From positions 1-64,000 of the forward strand of contig PHCC01000020.1 of NCBI GenBank assembly GCA_002842215.1: DNA of 64,000 nucleotides. Reading direction: 5' to 3'. The position numbers were made by a program, and so were the translations under genes. Positions 8,329-21,200 of this stretch are shown here, piece by piece. A model generated the notes under the pieces. It made no database searches, had not been told where the DNA came from, and saw only the letters and a program-made list of their open reading frames with translations. Within the stretch, counting starts at the first letter, position 1. Each line of letters starts with the position of its first letter. The DNA is from Betaproteobacteria bacterium HGW-Betaproteobacteria-9. GTDB taxonomy: Bacteria > Pseudomonadota > Gammaproteobacteria > Burkholderiales > Burkholderiaceae_C.

Positions 8329-9156
8329 CTAGATCAACTTCTCTTTCGCGTTCCCGATTTTCTTCAGCGGCTGGTTGCGCGCGCTGTCGCAGATCAGCGG
8401 CACTTCGGTGTGGGCACCGTCCCAGGTGGGGTGTTCGATGCTGTCGAACACTTCGCGCAGCTTCTGGCCCCAGGTGTTGTGCACCATGCGGAAATAGGGG
8501 TTGTTTTCGTCGATGCAGGTGATCTTGTCGCTCTGCAGCTGGTCGACCTCGTACACCGCGAGGTCCAGCGGCAGACCCACCGAGAGGTTGGACTTGAGGG
8601 TGGAGTCCATGGACACCAGCGCACACTTGGCGGCTTCGTCCAGCGGGGTGTCGGGCGTGATCACGCGGTCCAGCACCGGCTTGCCGTATTTGGATTCACC
8701 GACCTGGAAGAAGGGCGTTTCGGCCGTGGCCTCGATGAAGTTGCCGGCCGAATAGACCTGGAACAGGCGCATGCCCTCGCCCAGGATCTGGCCGCCGAAG
8801 ATCATGGAGACGTTGAACTCCACGCCGGCGCGTTTGAGCGATTCGCCGTCGCGTTCGTACACGTGGCGCACCGCCGAGCCGAGCACGCGCGCGGCGTCGA
8901 ACATGCTTCTGGCGTTCCAGATGGTGATGGGCTCACCGCCGTCGATGTCCTCCACCTGTTCCACCTGCAGGATCTCGCGCACCGATTGCGAAATGCTCAG
9001 GTTGCCGGCGGAGAGCAGGCACATGAAGCGCTCGCCCGGCTTTTCGTAGACGATCATCTTGCGGAAGGTGCTGATCTGGTCCAGGCCCGCGTTGGTGCGC
9101 GAGTCGGACAGGAAGACCAGTCCGGCGTTGAGTTTGACGGCGACGCAATAGGTCAT
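8329..9156 (-). CDS. Proteasome-type peptidase (Anbu / COG3484)
   Basis: A 275-residue Ntn-hydrolase of the Anbu (ancestral beta-subunit) group, related to HslV and proteasome beta subunits. After removal of Met1 the N-terminal Thr2 ([20 protein letters not shown]) is the expected nucleophile. The early motif SDSRTNAG corresponds to the conserved Asp/Arg region of the fold and K33 (in FRKMIV) to the active-site lysine. Anbu forms ring- or lock-washer-shaped oligomers and has no dedicated ATPase. In many genomes it sits with a transglutaminase-like protease, an alpha-E domain protein and an ATP-grasp protein; none of these is here. The ATG overlaps the mutS stop by four bases, so it is translationally coupled to mutS. 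Confidence 0.88.
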   Translation of the reverse strand: MTYCVAVKLNAGLVFLSDSRTNAGLDQISTFRKMIVYEKPGERFMCLLSAGNLSISQSVREILQVEQVEDIDGGEPITIWNARSMFDAARVLGSAVRHVYERDGESLKRAGVEFNVSMIFGGQILGEGMRLFQVYSAGNFIEATAETPFFQVGESKYGKPVLDRVITPDTPLDEAAKCALVSMDSTLKSNLSVGLPLDLAVYEVDQLQSDKITCIDENNPYFRMVHNTWGQKLREVFDSIEHPTWDGAHTEVPLICDSARNQPLKKIGNAKEKLI

Positions 9157-11810
9157 GGTTGCAGGCTGAGTTTCTTGAGTTGGTAGAGCTGGTCCAGCGC
9201 TTCGCGCGGGCTCAGTGCGTCGGGGTCGATGCCCCGCAAAGCGGCCAGCAAGGGATGGGTTTCAGGTTCGGCGCTCGGCGGCGGTGGTGCAAACAGGTCC
9301 ACCTGGCTGCGGCTCTGTTCGCTCTGGCTTTCCAGTGCGGCCAGGGCGTGGCGAGCGTGCTGCACGACCGCAGCCGGCACGCCGGCGAGCCTTGCAACTT
9401 GTATGCCGTAGCTGCGGCTGGCCGGGCCGGGCTCGATCTGGTGCAGGAAGACGATGCCCGATTTGCCCCCGCCTTCGACCGCGCTCACGTGCACGTTCAC
9501 CGCAGCGTGGTGGCTGGCCGGGAACTCGGTGAGCTCGAAATAGTGCGTGGCGAAGAGCGTGAAGGCCCGGGCCTTGTCGTGCAGGTGGGCGGCGATGCCG
9601 CCGGCCAGCGCGAGGCCGTCGAAGGTGGAGGTGCCGCGGCCGATCTCGTCCATCAGCACCAGACTTTGTGGCGTGGCGGCGTTCAATATCTGTGCGGCCT
9701 CGGTCATCTCGACCATGAAGGTCGATTGCGCGTTGGCCAGGTCGTCGGCGGCGCCGATGCGGGTGTGGATGGCGTCGATCGGGCCGAGGCGGCAGGCCTG
9801 CGCGGGCACGTAGCTGCCCATGCTGGCGAGCAGAGCTATCACCGCCACCTGGCGCATGTAGGTGCTCTTGCCGCCCATGTTGGGGCCGGTGATGACCTGC
9901 ATGCGCTGCTTGGGACCCATCACCGTGTCGTTGGCGATGAAGCTGCCGCCGCTGGTTTCGTTGAGCCGCGCTTCCACCACCGGGTGGCGGCCGCCGCGGA
10001 TCTCGATGCAAGGTTCGGCGACGAACTGGGGTGCGTTCCAGTTCAGCGTGAGCGAGCGTTCGGCCAGGGCGCAGAGCGCGTCCAGTGCGGCGAGCGCGCG
10101 GGCCAGACGGGTCAGCGGGTCGATGTGGGCTTGCAGGTGGTCGAGCAGCTGTTCAAACAGGTATTTCTCGCGCGCCAGCGCGCGCTCCTGCGCGCTCAGC
10201 GCCTTGTCTTCGAAGGCCTTGAGCTCGGGTGTGATGAAGCGCTCGGCATTCTTCAGCGTCTGGCGGCGGCGGTAGTCGTCGGGCACCTTGTCAATCTGGC
10301 CCTGCGTGACCTCGATGTAGAAGCCGTGCACCTTGTTGAACTGCACGCGCAGGTTGGCGATGCCGGTGCGCGCGCGTTCGCGTGTTTCCAGGTCGATCAG
10401 GAAACCGTCGCAGTTGGTCTGGATGCCGCGCAGTTCGTCCAGATCGGCGTCGAAGCCGTGATTGATCACGCCCCCGTCGCGCACCAGCGCGGCCGGCTCG
10501 GGCAGCAGCGCGGCCAGCAGCAGCTCGGCGCAGCCGGCGGGTGGTGTCAGGTCGGCCGCGATCTGCTGCAGCAGCGCCGGTCCGCCCGCAGGCAGGCTGT
10601 GTTGCAGGGCCTGGGCGAGTTGTTGGGCGCGACCCAGCGTCTGGCCCAGGCCGACCAGTTCGCGCGGGCGCACCTGGCGCAGGGCCGTGCGCGCGGTGAT
10701 GCGCTCCACGTCGCTGGCGCCCTTGAGTGCGTTGCGCAGCGTGTTGCCCAGACCGTTGCGCAGCAGGCCGATGGCATCGAGCCGCGCGCGCGCCTCCGAG
10801 CGCTCACGCTTCGGTTCCAGCAACCAGCTGCGCAGCGCACGGCTGCCCATGCCGGTCTGGCAGACGTCGAGCAGCGAAAACAGCGTGGGGCTGGTTTCGC
10901 CGCGCAGGGTGTGGGTGAGTTCGAGGTTGCGCCGCGTGGTCGTGGGCAAATCGATCAACTCGTCGCTGCGCGCCACGCGCAGGCTCTTCACATGGCTGAG
11001 CGCGCGGCCCTGGGTGTGTTCGGCGTAATCGAGCAGGGCGGCGGCGGCGGCGTGGGCGTCGCTCAGGCCTTGCGCGTCCCAGGCCGCGAGGCTGGCGGCG
11101 CCGAGCTGTTCGAGCAGCTTGCGCTCGCCCAGCGCGCCGTCAAACGCCCAGGCCGGGCGCAGCACGGCCACGGTGCGCTGGCCGCTGGCCAGCGGCTGGG
11201 CGGCGAGCGCCTGGACGTTCTTCTCGAATGCGGGCGTGACCTCGGCGCTGTACAGCAGTTCTCCGGGTGCGATGCGCGCGATCCAGTCGGCTAGCTCGTC
11301 GCTGGCGCACTGGGCCAGGAACACGATGCCCTGTGTGACCGACATCCAGGCCAGGCCGACGCCGGTGCGCGCGCCCGCGTGCACGGCCATCAGCACGGCC
11401 TCGGTCTTGTCGGACAGCAGCTCGCTGTCGGTCAGCGTACCGGGCGTGACCACGCGCACCACCTTGCGCTCCACCGGCCCCTTGGCGGTGGCGACGTCGC
11501 CCACCTGCTCGCAGATGGCGGCCGATTCACCCAGCTTGATGAGGCGGGCGAGGTAGTTGTCGATCGAGTGGAAGGGCACGCCGGCCATCACCACCGGCTC
11601 GCCGGCCGACTGGCCGCGCTGCGTGAGCGTTATGTCGAGCAGGCGCGCGGCCTTCTCGGCGTCACCGAAGAACAGCTCGTAGAAATCGCCCATGCGGTAG
11701 AAAACCAGCGTGTGCGGGTACCCGGCCTTGATGGCGAGGTACTGCTGCATCATGGGTGTGTGCCGGGATGGCGCTTCGCCGTTTCCTTCAGGTTGCCTGT
11801 TTTCGCGCAT
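9153..11810 (-). CDS. mutS: DNA mismatch repair ATPase MutS
   Basis: An 885-residue mismatch recognition protein. The mismatch-binding N-terminal domain carries the Phe-X-Glu wedge in [16 protein letters not shown]. The connector, lever and clamp domains follow, with [17 protein letters not shown] before the ATPase. The ABC-type ATPase has Walker [10 protein letters not shown] at 642-650, a Walker B/signature region in [18 protein letters not shown] and the trans-site [11 protein letters not shown]. The C-terminal helix-turn-helix dimerisation segment is present. I use the ATG at 11810; a TTG immediately before it (11813) would add one residue. It is the first gene of a unit with the Anbu peptidase and a hydrolase, which is not a standard mutS neighbourhood. 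The partner mutL is not in the window. Confidence 0.98.
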   Translation of the reverse strand: MRENRQPEGNGEAPSRHTPMMQQYLAIKAGYPHTLVFYRMGDFYELFFGDAEKAARLLDITLTQRGQSAGEPVVMAGVPFHSIDNYLARLIKLGESAAICEQVGDVATAKGPVERKVVRVVTPGTLTDSELLSDKTEAVLMAVHAGARTGVGLAWMSVTQGIVFLAQCASDELADWIARIAPGELLYSAEVTPAFEKNVQALAAQPLASGQRTVAVLRPAWAFDGALGERKLLEQLGAASLAAWDAQGLSDAHAAAAALLDYAEHTQGRALSHVKSLRVARSDELIDLPTTTRRNLELTHTLRGETSPTLFSLLDVCQTGMGSRALRSWLLEPKRERSEARARLDAIGLLRNGLGNTLRNALKGASDVERITARTALRQVRPRELVGLGQTLGRAQQLAQALQHSLPAGGPALLQQIAADLTPPAGCAELLLAALLPEPAALVRDGGVINHGFDADLDELRGIQTNCDGFLIDLETRERARTGIANLRVQFNKVHGFYIEVTQGQIDKVPDDYRRRQTLKNAERFITPELKAFEDKALSAQERALAREKYLFEQLLDHLQAHIDPLTRLARALAALDALCALAERSLTLNWNAPQFVAEPCIEIRGGRHPVVEARLNETSGGSFIANDTVMGPKQRMQVITGPNMGGKSTYMRQVAVIALLASMGSYVPAQACRLGPIDAIHTRIGAADDLANAQSTFMVEMTEAAQILNAATPQSLVLMDEIGRGTSTFDGLALAGGIAAHLHDKARAFTLFATHYFELTEFPASHHAAVNVHVSAVEGGGKSGIVFLHQIEPGPASRSYGIQVARLAGVPAAVVQHARHALAALESQSEQSRSQVDLFAPPPPSAEPETHPLLAALRGIDPDALSPREALDQLYQLKKLSLQP

Positions 11811-12288
11811 CAACGCCGCTCATCCAACAAAATTTTCTGCCAGTTTCTGGCGGGGTGTTTGGGTGCTTCATGAGGCAGGCCCCGTTGTGGCCCTGAGGGG
11901 GCCGGGGGATTTCAGGAAGCCGAAAGGACGCATGTTCGCAACCGAAGCGTCCATATGCCACTTTCAGGGCATCCCCCCTTGAGCGCCTGACCAGCCATCC
12001 GGCCATCGGAAGAGGGTTCCTGTCTGATTGTCACCGCAGGTCAGGACGGAACAAATTATGCCGTGCCGCTTGCAATCTGATCGCAGCACCCACCCACCGA
12101 TCTCCTTCACCGCTGTCGCGTACCTGAATGTGATTGGTGTTACAAGCCATTTCGTCAAATGTTCATCCTTTTGGGGGATGGTGCGCTTGTGCCGTAGCAC
12201 CAAGGTATGTATCCTCCGGGCAACAAAAACGTGAGCTTTGTCTCCAAATGTAAATTACAGCACCCTGGTGCTTGTGAAGGAACCTGTC
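11811..12288. promoter_or_regulatory. Divergent intergenic region between mutS and the giant adhesin gene
   Basis: About 480 bases that must hold the promoters of mutS (leftward) and the tps operon (rightward). I see no credible gene: short frames such as 11964-12203 have no recognisable content. On the adhesin side two adjacent hairpins occur. The first is CATCC/GGATG at 12164-12180 with a seven-base loop; the second is GGTGC/GCACC at 12180-12201. They lie about 90-125 bases before the adhesin ATG and could form a structured leader. No convincing -35/-10 pair was identified. Immediately before the adhesin ATG, GAAGGA at 12276-12281 is a good ribosome binding site. Confidence 0.45.
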
Positions 12289-15200
12289 ATGCACCGCCAT
12301 TCGTCTGTCAACCGCCTGTACCGCCTTGTCTGGAACGATGCCCTCATGATCTGGACCGCGGTCGCCGAGATCGCGAGGGGGCGAGGCAAATCGGGCACCG
12401 GACGCAGAAGGATGACAGCGCTGCTGGCGCTCAACGCAGGCTTCGTGCTCGGGCCACCCGCGACAGCCGGCCCCAACAACATCCAGCCCGATGGACGGAC
12501 CCAGACCACGGTCAGCGCCAGCGGGGGCGCAACCAGCGTACACACCTCGACCACCAGCGGGGCCAACGCCTTCAACTCGTTTTCTACTTTTGCGGTGGGG
12601 GGCGGACAGGTGGTCAACATGCACCTGCCGGGGGGCAGCGCCAACCTGATCAACATGGTCACCGATTCGCGGGTCACGATCAACGGCATGCTCAACTCGA
12701 TCAAGGGCAGCAAGATCGGTGGCAACGTTTTCTTCGCCAGCCCCCATGGTTTCCTGGTGGGGGCGGGCGGCGTGGTCAACGTGGGCAGTCTCACGGTGTC
12801 GACGCCGACACGCTCTTTCCTCGACACCTTTTTCACCGACACGGGTGACATCGACGCCCTGTCCGTCGGGGCGCTGCTGGATGGCTCCGCACCGGACGAA
12901 GGCGGCGCCATCACGATCGATGGCACGGTCAATGCCATGGGGGGCGTGAGGTTCCGGGGCGGCAGTGTGCGGATCGGTGGCACGGTCTATCGCGGCGCGA
13001 AGTTCGTCGGACTGGCGCCCGATTTCAGCGATGTGGTCAACGTCAACGGGCTCGCCGCCGGGACCAAGATCGTCGAGGTGGACGGCCGGATCCAGGTGGT
13101 GGCCGAAGACGATCCGGCAGCGGCGGTCGCACCCGTGGCGTCCGCCACCGAAGAGGACAGCGAGAACACAACCGGCAGCGTCGACATCCAGGCCAGCCAG
13201 GACGTCTCGGTGTCGGGCGTGATCCGGAACGAGGGCAGCGACGGAGTGAGCGGCGGCCTGATCGACATTCGGGCCGGCAACAACATCGCACTGGAGTCGG
13301 GCGCCAACATTTCGGCGGCCGGGCGGGGCAACAACTCCAGCGGCGGCACCGTCTACATGATGGCCGCCAACAGCGCCGTGGCCCAGACGGGCGCGCTGGT
13401 CAACACGTCGGCCGGTGCGACAGGCGATGGCGGCGCGATCGAATTCAGCGCCCGAAACAGTGTGGAGCTGGCCGGTGGTCAGTTTGTCGCTACCGCTGCC
13501 TCCGGTTCAAGGGGCACGGTGTTGATCGATCCTGAGAACATCACCGTCAGCGCCAACCAGTATTTCGGTGGTGCCGATCACACACTCATTGCCGACAACG
13601 CGATCACGGTAAACGCCGGCGTGGTGGTGTCGACCCGGAACGTGGCCGGTGGCGATACAGCCAATCAAACCACGGCGGTATCAGTGGGCAACTCCGGCAA
13701 CCTGAACCTGCAGGCCGGCAGCATCACGCTCAATACCGGCAGCGCGCTGATTGCATCTGCCGACAGCGGCTTCAACGGTGGCGACATCACCATCAATGCC
13801 ACCCGCGCTCCGGGTGGCGCATTGGGCGGCGGTGGCAATGCGAGCATCACGGCCACCGGCGCAACCATCATGGGCGCGTCGGTCTCACTGCAAGCGCAAT
13901 CGGACTACGACGACACCGGTGCGCTGGTGCCGTTGCCGCTCGCGATCCCGAGCGCCACGGCCTCGATCAGCCTGACCGACACCGCTGTTTCCGCCAGCGG
14001 CACGCTGGCGATCGGCGCCAAGGCCTCGGTCGATACCAGTCCGCTGGGCGACACGCCGCTGGCCATCAGCGTGGCCAATGCCAGCGCCACTGTCGATGTC
14101 GGTGGCACATCGGTGCTGAGTTCGACCGGCAACGCCACGCTGAACGCCGAGTCCACTGTCACGTCCAACGTCAAGCCCACCGGCCTGGGCCTCGCGCTGC
14201 CAGCCGATGCGGCGGTGGCCATCAGCACCATCAACAGCACCGCCACGGTGAAGGTGGGCGGATCGTCCTCTGTCACGACAGATGCTGCGCTCGAACTGTC
14301 GGCCAAGAACACGGTGGAAGCCACCACCGTGGCCGACATCACCGCCAGCCAACCGGCGGCCGTGGGCGGAACGGTTGCTGTGACGGTGCTGACCACCGTG
14401 ACCAAGGCCTCGATCGAAGACAGCGCAACCACCCAGGCGGCTTCGCTCAAGGTGAGCGCGGAGTCCAAGAACACCGTGGTCAATACCGCCAAGGCGGCGG
14501 CCAAGGGGGCCACCAAACAGACGGAGGCCGAGAAGTTGGCGGACGGCCCGAGCGAGACCGAAAAGGCGCTCGACGACTACAAGGTCGAAGGTTCGACATC
14601 GGGGGGCAGCGTCGATGTGGCCGCTGCCGTGGCGATCGTCAGCCTCAGCAGCCAGACGCAGGCTTCGATTGGTTCCAGCGCCCTGCAAAACACCACCGGG
14701 CTGGCCACGGTTTCCAGTGTGGCCAGCAACGCCTCGACCGTGGATGCCGATGGCAGCACGGTGGGCGACGGCGCGGATGTCGGCATTGGCGCCGCTTTTG
14801 CGCTCAACATCGGCGCGCTGACCAACACGGCCCTGATTGGCGACAACGCACAGGTCCAGGCCAACGGGTTGACCTTGCAGGCCACGGTGCCCGCAGGCGA
14901 GTCGAACACCTTTGCGACCAGCAGCAAGAGCGGCGCCGGCGCGGCCAATGTGGGCGTGGCCGGATCGCTGGCGATCAATACGCTGGCCAACACCACCACC
15001 GCCCTGATCCAGGGCGACAGCGACAGCAGCGGAACCGGTGCGAACGTGAACGCCGGCACGGGCGACATCCTGATCGAAGCAGGCAACGCCTCCACGAGCA
15101 CGGTGACCGCTGGCGCCGAGGTTCAAGGCACGGGCGACAGCGCCAAAGTGGGCGTCGGTGCGTCGGTGGGCGTGAACGTGGTGGCCAACAAGACCGTGGC

Positions 15201-18200
15201 CGAAGTGGCCAACCTGGCGGTGATCAGCGGGGGTGCCAACTTCGGGTTGAACGCCCAAAGCGCACACAGCATGGGCACGGACGTCACGGGCGGCGCTGCG
15301 GGCGCCGGGATTGCCGTGACCCCGTTGGTGGCGGTCTCGATTGGGGACAACACCACGATCGCACGCCTGGGTGACAGCGCGACCGGGCTGAACCTGACGG
15401 GTGCCTACAGCAGCGAGGCGGATCAAAGCAGCGAGCAGACCACCGTCGCCACGGGCCAGACCCAGGGCAACGATGTGTCCGTGGGCGTCTCGCTGGCGCT
15501 GGGTATTGCGAACGACACGGTGATCGCTTCGGTCGAGCGCAACGTCAGCGCCGACGATGGGGTGAGCGTGGGCGCCACATCGGTGGCCCGCAGCGACACC
15601 TCGGCCACGGCCAGCGTGGCCGGTGGGCAGGAAGCCGATGACAACGGCGATGCGCCGGATGAGGCCGGTGGTGCGCCGGGCAAGAGTGTGGACGAGCAGG
15701 TGGCCGCTCAAGGCGACTCGGCCAAGGACAAAGGCAAGGCAACGGCCGACAAGGCGCCTGCGGCACCCGAGACCTCGGGTGGCAAGACCGGCAAGAAACT
15801 CGACAAATCCACCAACCCGACCGGCGACGAAGCGCCCAAGGCCGAGACCAGCGAAGGTGGCGTGAGCGTGGCGGCCGCGGTGGGTATCAACGTGGCCAGC
15901 TCCGAGACCACGGCGTCGATCGGCACCGGCCGCAGCATCACCAGCACGGGCGGCGCCCTGAGCGTGACCAGCACGGCCGAGACCGACGCGGCGGCCAAGG
16001 CCGACGGTAGCCAGACCGATGCCGGTGGCACCAACGTGGGCATCGGCGCGGCGGTGGCCGTCAACGCGGCCACGGCCACCAACACGGCCATCGTGAGCGA
16101 CAACACCAACGTCAATGCACAAGGCCTGACGGTCCAGGCCGGTATGGCCGCCGAGGATGTGGACAAGGGCAACAACGGCAAGAACGACTTCGTGGCCGAG
16201 GCCCAGAGTGGCGCGGGCGCTGGCAAGGTGGGGGTGGCCGGCTCGCTGGCGATCAACACGGTGGCCAACACGACGACGGCCTTGGTGCAGGGCGACAGCG
16301 ACAGTGGTGGCACAGGTGCGAGTGTGAATGCCGGTGCGGGTGACATCCTGATCGAAGCGGGCAACGCCTCGACGAGCACGGTGACCGCCGGAGCCGAAGT
16401 TGAGGCCGGTGCAGAGGCCAAAGTGGGCGTGGGGGCGTCGGTGGGTGTGAACGTGGTGGCCAACAAGACGGTGGCCGAAGTGGCCGACAAGGCCGCGATC
16501 ACGGGTGGGGCCAACTTCGGGCTGAACGCCAGCAGCGACCACACCATGAGCACGAGCGTGGAGGGCGGTGCCTCGGGTGCCAAGATCTCCGTGACGCCGG
16601 TGGTGGCCGTTTCCGTCGGGGACAACACCACGGTGGCGCGCCTGGGCGAAAACACGGCGGGGCTGGGCATCAGCGGTGCGTACAGCAGCCAGGCCGACCA
16701 CAGCAGCGAGCAGACGACGGTGGCCACGGGCCAGACCCAGGGCAACCAGGTGGCGGTGGGTGCCTCGATTGCTGTGGGCATCGCCAGCGACACGGTGATC
16801 GCCTCGGTCGAGCGCGACATCAGCGCCGACGGGGGGGTGGGTGTGGGCGCCACATCGGTGGCCCGCAGCGACACGTCGGCCACGGCCAGCGTGGCTGGTG
16901 GACAGGAAGCCGACGACAACGGCGAGGCGCCGGCAGAAGAAGGCGGCGCGCCGGGCAAGAGCGTGGACGAACAAGTGGCCGCGCAAGGCGACTCGGCCAA
17001 GGACAAGGGCAAGACCAACGCCGACAAGGCGCCAGCGGCGCCCGAGACAAGCGGCGGCACGACGGGCGGCAAGCTCGACACGTCGGTCGATGCCAACAAG
17101 ACCGGCAATCAGGCGGGCAAGGCAGAGGCCGACAGCAACGGCGATGGCACGGGTGAAGGCGTGGCCGTGGCCGCTGCCGTGGGCGTGAACGTGGCCAATT
17201 CAGAGACGACCGCGTCGATCGGCAAAGGCCGCAGCATCACCAGCACGGGCGGTGCCCTGAGCGTGACCAGTCTGGCCGAGACCGATGCCAAGGCCTTGGC
17301 CGATGGCAGCCAGACCGATGCCGGCGGCACCGATGTGGGTATCGGCGCCGCGGTGGCTGTCAACGCCGCCACCGCCAGCAACACGGCCATCGTGAGCGAC
17401 AACGCGGTCGTCAACACCGAAGGCCTGACGATCCAGGCCGGCATGGACGGCGCGGCGAAGAATGACTTCGTGGCCGACGCCAAGAGCGGTGCCGGCGCGG
17501 GCAATGTGGGCGTGGCGGGTTCGTTGGCCATCAACATCGTGGACAACAGCAGCCAGGCCCGACTGGAAGGCGATACCGATGCCAGCGGCACGGGTGCTTC
17601 CGCCAACGCCAACGCGGGCGACATCCTGATCGAAGCCGCCAATGCCTCGACCAGCACGGTCAAGGCCGCGGCGGACGTCGTGGGCACGGGCAGCACCGCC
17701 AAAGTGGGCGTGGGGGCGTCCATCGGTGTGAACGTGGCGGTCAACAAGACGGTGGCCGAGGTGGCCGACCAGGCGGTGCTCACGGGCGGCGCCAACATGG
17801 GGGTGAACGCCAGGGCAGACCACACCATGAGCACCGAGCTCGTGGGTGGATCGGCCGGCGCCAAAACGTCGATCACGCCCGTGGTGGCGGTGTCGATTGC
17901 CGTGAACACCACGCAGGCCCGTGTGGGCGCATCGGCCGCGGGTCTGAATCTGTCGGGTGCGTTCAGCAGCTCGGCCGAGCAGAGCAATGTGATGACCACC
18001 AAGGCCACGGCCCAGGCGCAGGGCGACACGGCGGTGGGCGCGTCGCTGGCGGCGGCGATCGCGGTGGACGATGTGTCGGCCGAACTGCAGCGCGACGTCG
18101 ACAGCTCCACCGGGGTCGAACTGATCGCGTTGTCTGAAACCTCGATCACGACCGAAACCACGGCGGGTGCCAAAGGTGCCAAGAAGGCCAAGACCAACGC

Positions 18201-21200
18201 CACCACGGGTGAAGAAGAGCCGGAAGCCAACACCACCGCTGACGAGCAGAAAAAGAACCAGCTCGATTTCGCCAAGAACAAGAACGCGGGTGCCTCGGCT
18301 GTCGACACCAGTTCACCAGAGGCCAAGACGCCCGACACCAGCAGCAGCACCCCCGGCACCGACAAGCCGACCCAAGCGTCCGAGCAGACCCGCAAGGACC
18401 AGCAGGGCAAGAAGATCAGTGTGGCTGCCGCCATTGGCGTGAGCGTGGCGCGCAACCAGGGGCGTGCGGAAATCGGCTCGGGCCTGAACATCAATGCGGG
18501 CACCGGCGAGCTCAAGATCGATGCCCAGTCCGACACCAACTACACCACCAAGTCCAGCGGCGAAGCCGTGTCGGAAGACGATGCCGTGGGCGTGGCCGTG
18601 GCGGTCACGGCGACCCACAACGTCACGCAGGCCACGCTGGGGGCGGGCACCACCGTGAGCCAGGCGGGTGATGTGAACATCAACGCCGAGTCGCGCCAGA
18701 ACCGCGACGCGGACTTCCAGACCGCCATGAGCGCCGAGGCCGTTTCGGGCGCCAGCGGGGGCGGTACGGCGGTGGCCGGTGGGCTGGCCGTGGTGGTCAA
18801 CGAAAACAAGACGCTCGCCTCCATCGATGAAGGTGCCACGCTGGGTTCGGCGGGCAACGAGGTGGGGCATGTGTCGGTCACGGCAACCGACACCAGCAAG
18901 ATTTCAGCGCAGGCTCGCGCGGGCGCGCTCTCCAAGGGCGGTGAAAGCAAGACCGGCGTGGGCGCTTCGTTTGCCGTGCTGGTGTCCCTCAACGAAAACC
19001 ACGCGGTGGTGGGGCGCGACGCCGATGAGAGCGGCGCGTTCGACCCGACCGCGGTGAACGCCGAATCCTTGACCGTGTCGGCGACGAAGAACCGCGTGTC
19101 GACGCCGGCCGCGAAGAACCTCACCGTCGATGGCGTCAAGAACCTCGACTTCGACACCTTCGATCCGGCGGACTACCTGGCTTCGAACAACTACTACACC
19201 GAAGCCATCGCCGGCGCTGCTTCGCAGGGCGATACGGCGGTGGCCGGCGCGTTTGCGGTCAATGTGTTCACCAACAAGAGCATCGCCGAGCTGGGTGAGG
19301 GCGTCGCTGTCACCACGATCGGCAGCACCGGGCCGCAAACCCTGGGCGTGGACATTTCCAGCAGTTCGGACATGCAGTCCGTGACGATCGCCGGCGCCGC
19401 CGCCGGCGCCAAACAGACCGGGGTGGGCATTTCCAACGCCGACACCGTGAACCTGGACGAGACGCGCGCCGCCATCGGTGCCGATTCGACCGTGCTTGCC
19501 AATGGCGCCAACGCGGGCGTGAAGGTCCAGGCCGAATCCTTGCAGGAGATGACCAACGTGGGGGTCAGTGCGGGCGCTTCGACCAGCGGCACCGCCGTGG
19601 CCGGCGTGCTGGGCGTGGTGGTCGCACTGGGCAAGACCGAAGCCCTGATCGGCGACGGGGCGGCGGTGAAGGCCCTGGGCGATGTGTCCGTGAAGGCCAG
19701 GACCGATGTGACCGGCGTGATGGTGTCCGGTGGTGTGTCGGCGGCAAACCAGACGGGCATCGGTGCGTCGATCGCCGCACAAATTTTGGCCAATGCCACA
19801 TCGGCCACCATCGGTGCCGCCGATGTGTCGACGGCGAAACAGTTGACGGTTGCCGCGCAGGCCGACGAGAGCGTGACTTCTGCGGTGGTGGCGGGTGCGG
19901 GCGCGGGCACCACGGCGGTGGCCGGTGCGCTGTCGGTCAACGTGATCGTGGGCGACACCACAGCCCTGGTGAACCAGGGTGCGCAGGTCAACACCGATGC
20001 CGGCTATTCGAGCGCGGATCAGGGCGTGGCCATCACCGCGAGCGACGACACGGCGATTCTGGCGATCACCGGTGGCGGCGCCGGCGGCGGCACCACCGGC
20101 GTGGGCGCGGCGCTGGACACGGACGTGATGGCGAAAACCGTGACGGCGGGCATTGCCGATGGCGCGGGCACCCAGGTCAACGCGAAGAAGGACGTGGTCA
20201 TCGACGCCTCGGCCTCGGAAGACCTGACCTCGGTCACGGTCGGTTTCGGTGGCGGTGGCACCACCGGTGTGGGCGGTGCGGTGTCCGTGGCCGTGGTGAA
20301 GAACGACGTGCACGCCATGATCGGCAGCCAGGCCGGCGTGGATGCCGACGGCAACGTGGGCGTGAACGCGCAGGACGACATCAAGGCCGTGCTGGCGGCC
20401 GGCGGTGTGGCCGGCGGCGGCACCACGGGCGTGGGCGGATCGATCGGCGTGGCCACCTTGTTCGGAACGACCCGGGCCACCATCGGTGACAGCGCCGTGG
20501 TCAATGCGCGTGGCCTGGGCGACGCCCGCACCGTATACACCGGCGAAACCACCGGGGACGATACCTCGATCGAGCCGGCAGACCTGGGCGCGAAGAAGAC
20601 CGAACTCGCCAAGGGCCTGTCGGTCACGGCGTACAACCGCGAAGAACTGATCACCACGGTCTTCAGCGCGGGCGGTGGCGGCACCACCGGGGTGGCGGCC
20701 ACGGTGTCTGCCGACGTGATCGCCAACACGACCGAAGCGTCGATCGGTCAATCGGCATCTATCAATCAAACCAACACCCTGGCGCACGCGGACCAGGAAG
20801 TGCGCGTCAAGGCGATCGATGAAACCAGTCTGATCAACACGGCCGGCGGCGCGGGCGGCGGCGGCAGTGCGGGCGTGGGCGCGGCGGCGAACGTGGGCGT
20901 GATCACCAAGACCACCACGGCGAAGATTGGCAAGGACACACTGGTCAACGCCAAAAAGGCGGTTGAAGTGGAAGCGGCGTCGCTGGACTCCACCTTGTCG
21001 ACCACGGTCGGTCTCGCCGGCGGCGGCAGTGTGGGCGTCGGGGGTGCGGTGGCGGGTGTCGGCATTGCCAACACCACCCAGGCACTCATTGAAGATGGCA
21101 CTTCGGTGGCCGACGCGGCCCAGGTGAATGTGACGGGCGGGAACCTGTCCGTGAAAGCGGATGAGTTCGCCAACAGCTGGATGATTTCGGGCGGCGCAGC

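Noticed and set aside
9159..11294. 711-codon plus-strand frame over mutS
   Set aside because: Antisense to mutS, which has every MutS motif; the product is His/Gln/Arg-rich and has no recognisable domain.
12164..12201. c-di-GMP riboswitch before the adhesin gene
   Set aside because: Two hairpins occur, but I could not find the conserved riboswitch core; kept only as a possible structured leader.
11964..12203. 79-codon minus-strand frame between mutS and tpsA
   Set aside because: No family features and no ribosome binding site; it occupies the divergent promoter region.
12238..12288. TTG start giving 17 more residues to the adhesin
   Set aside because: The ATG at 12289 has a good ribosome binding site and begins a canonical extended signal peptide.
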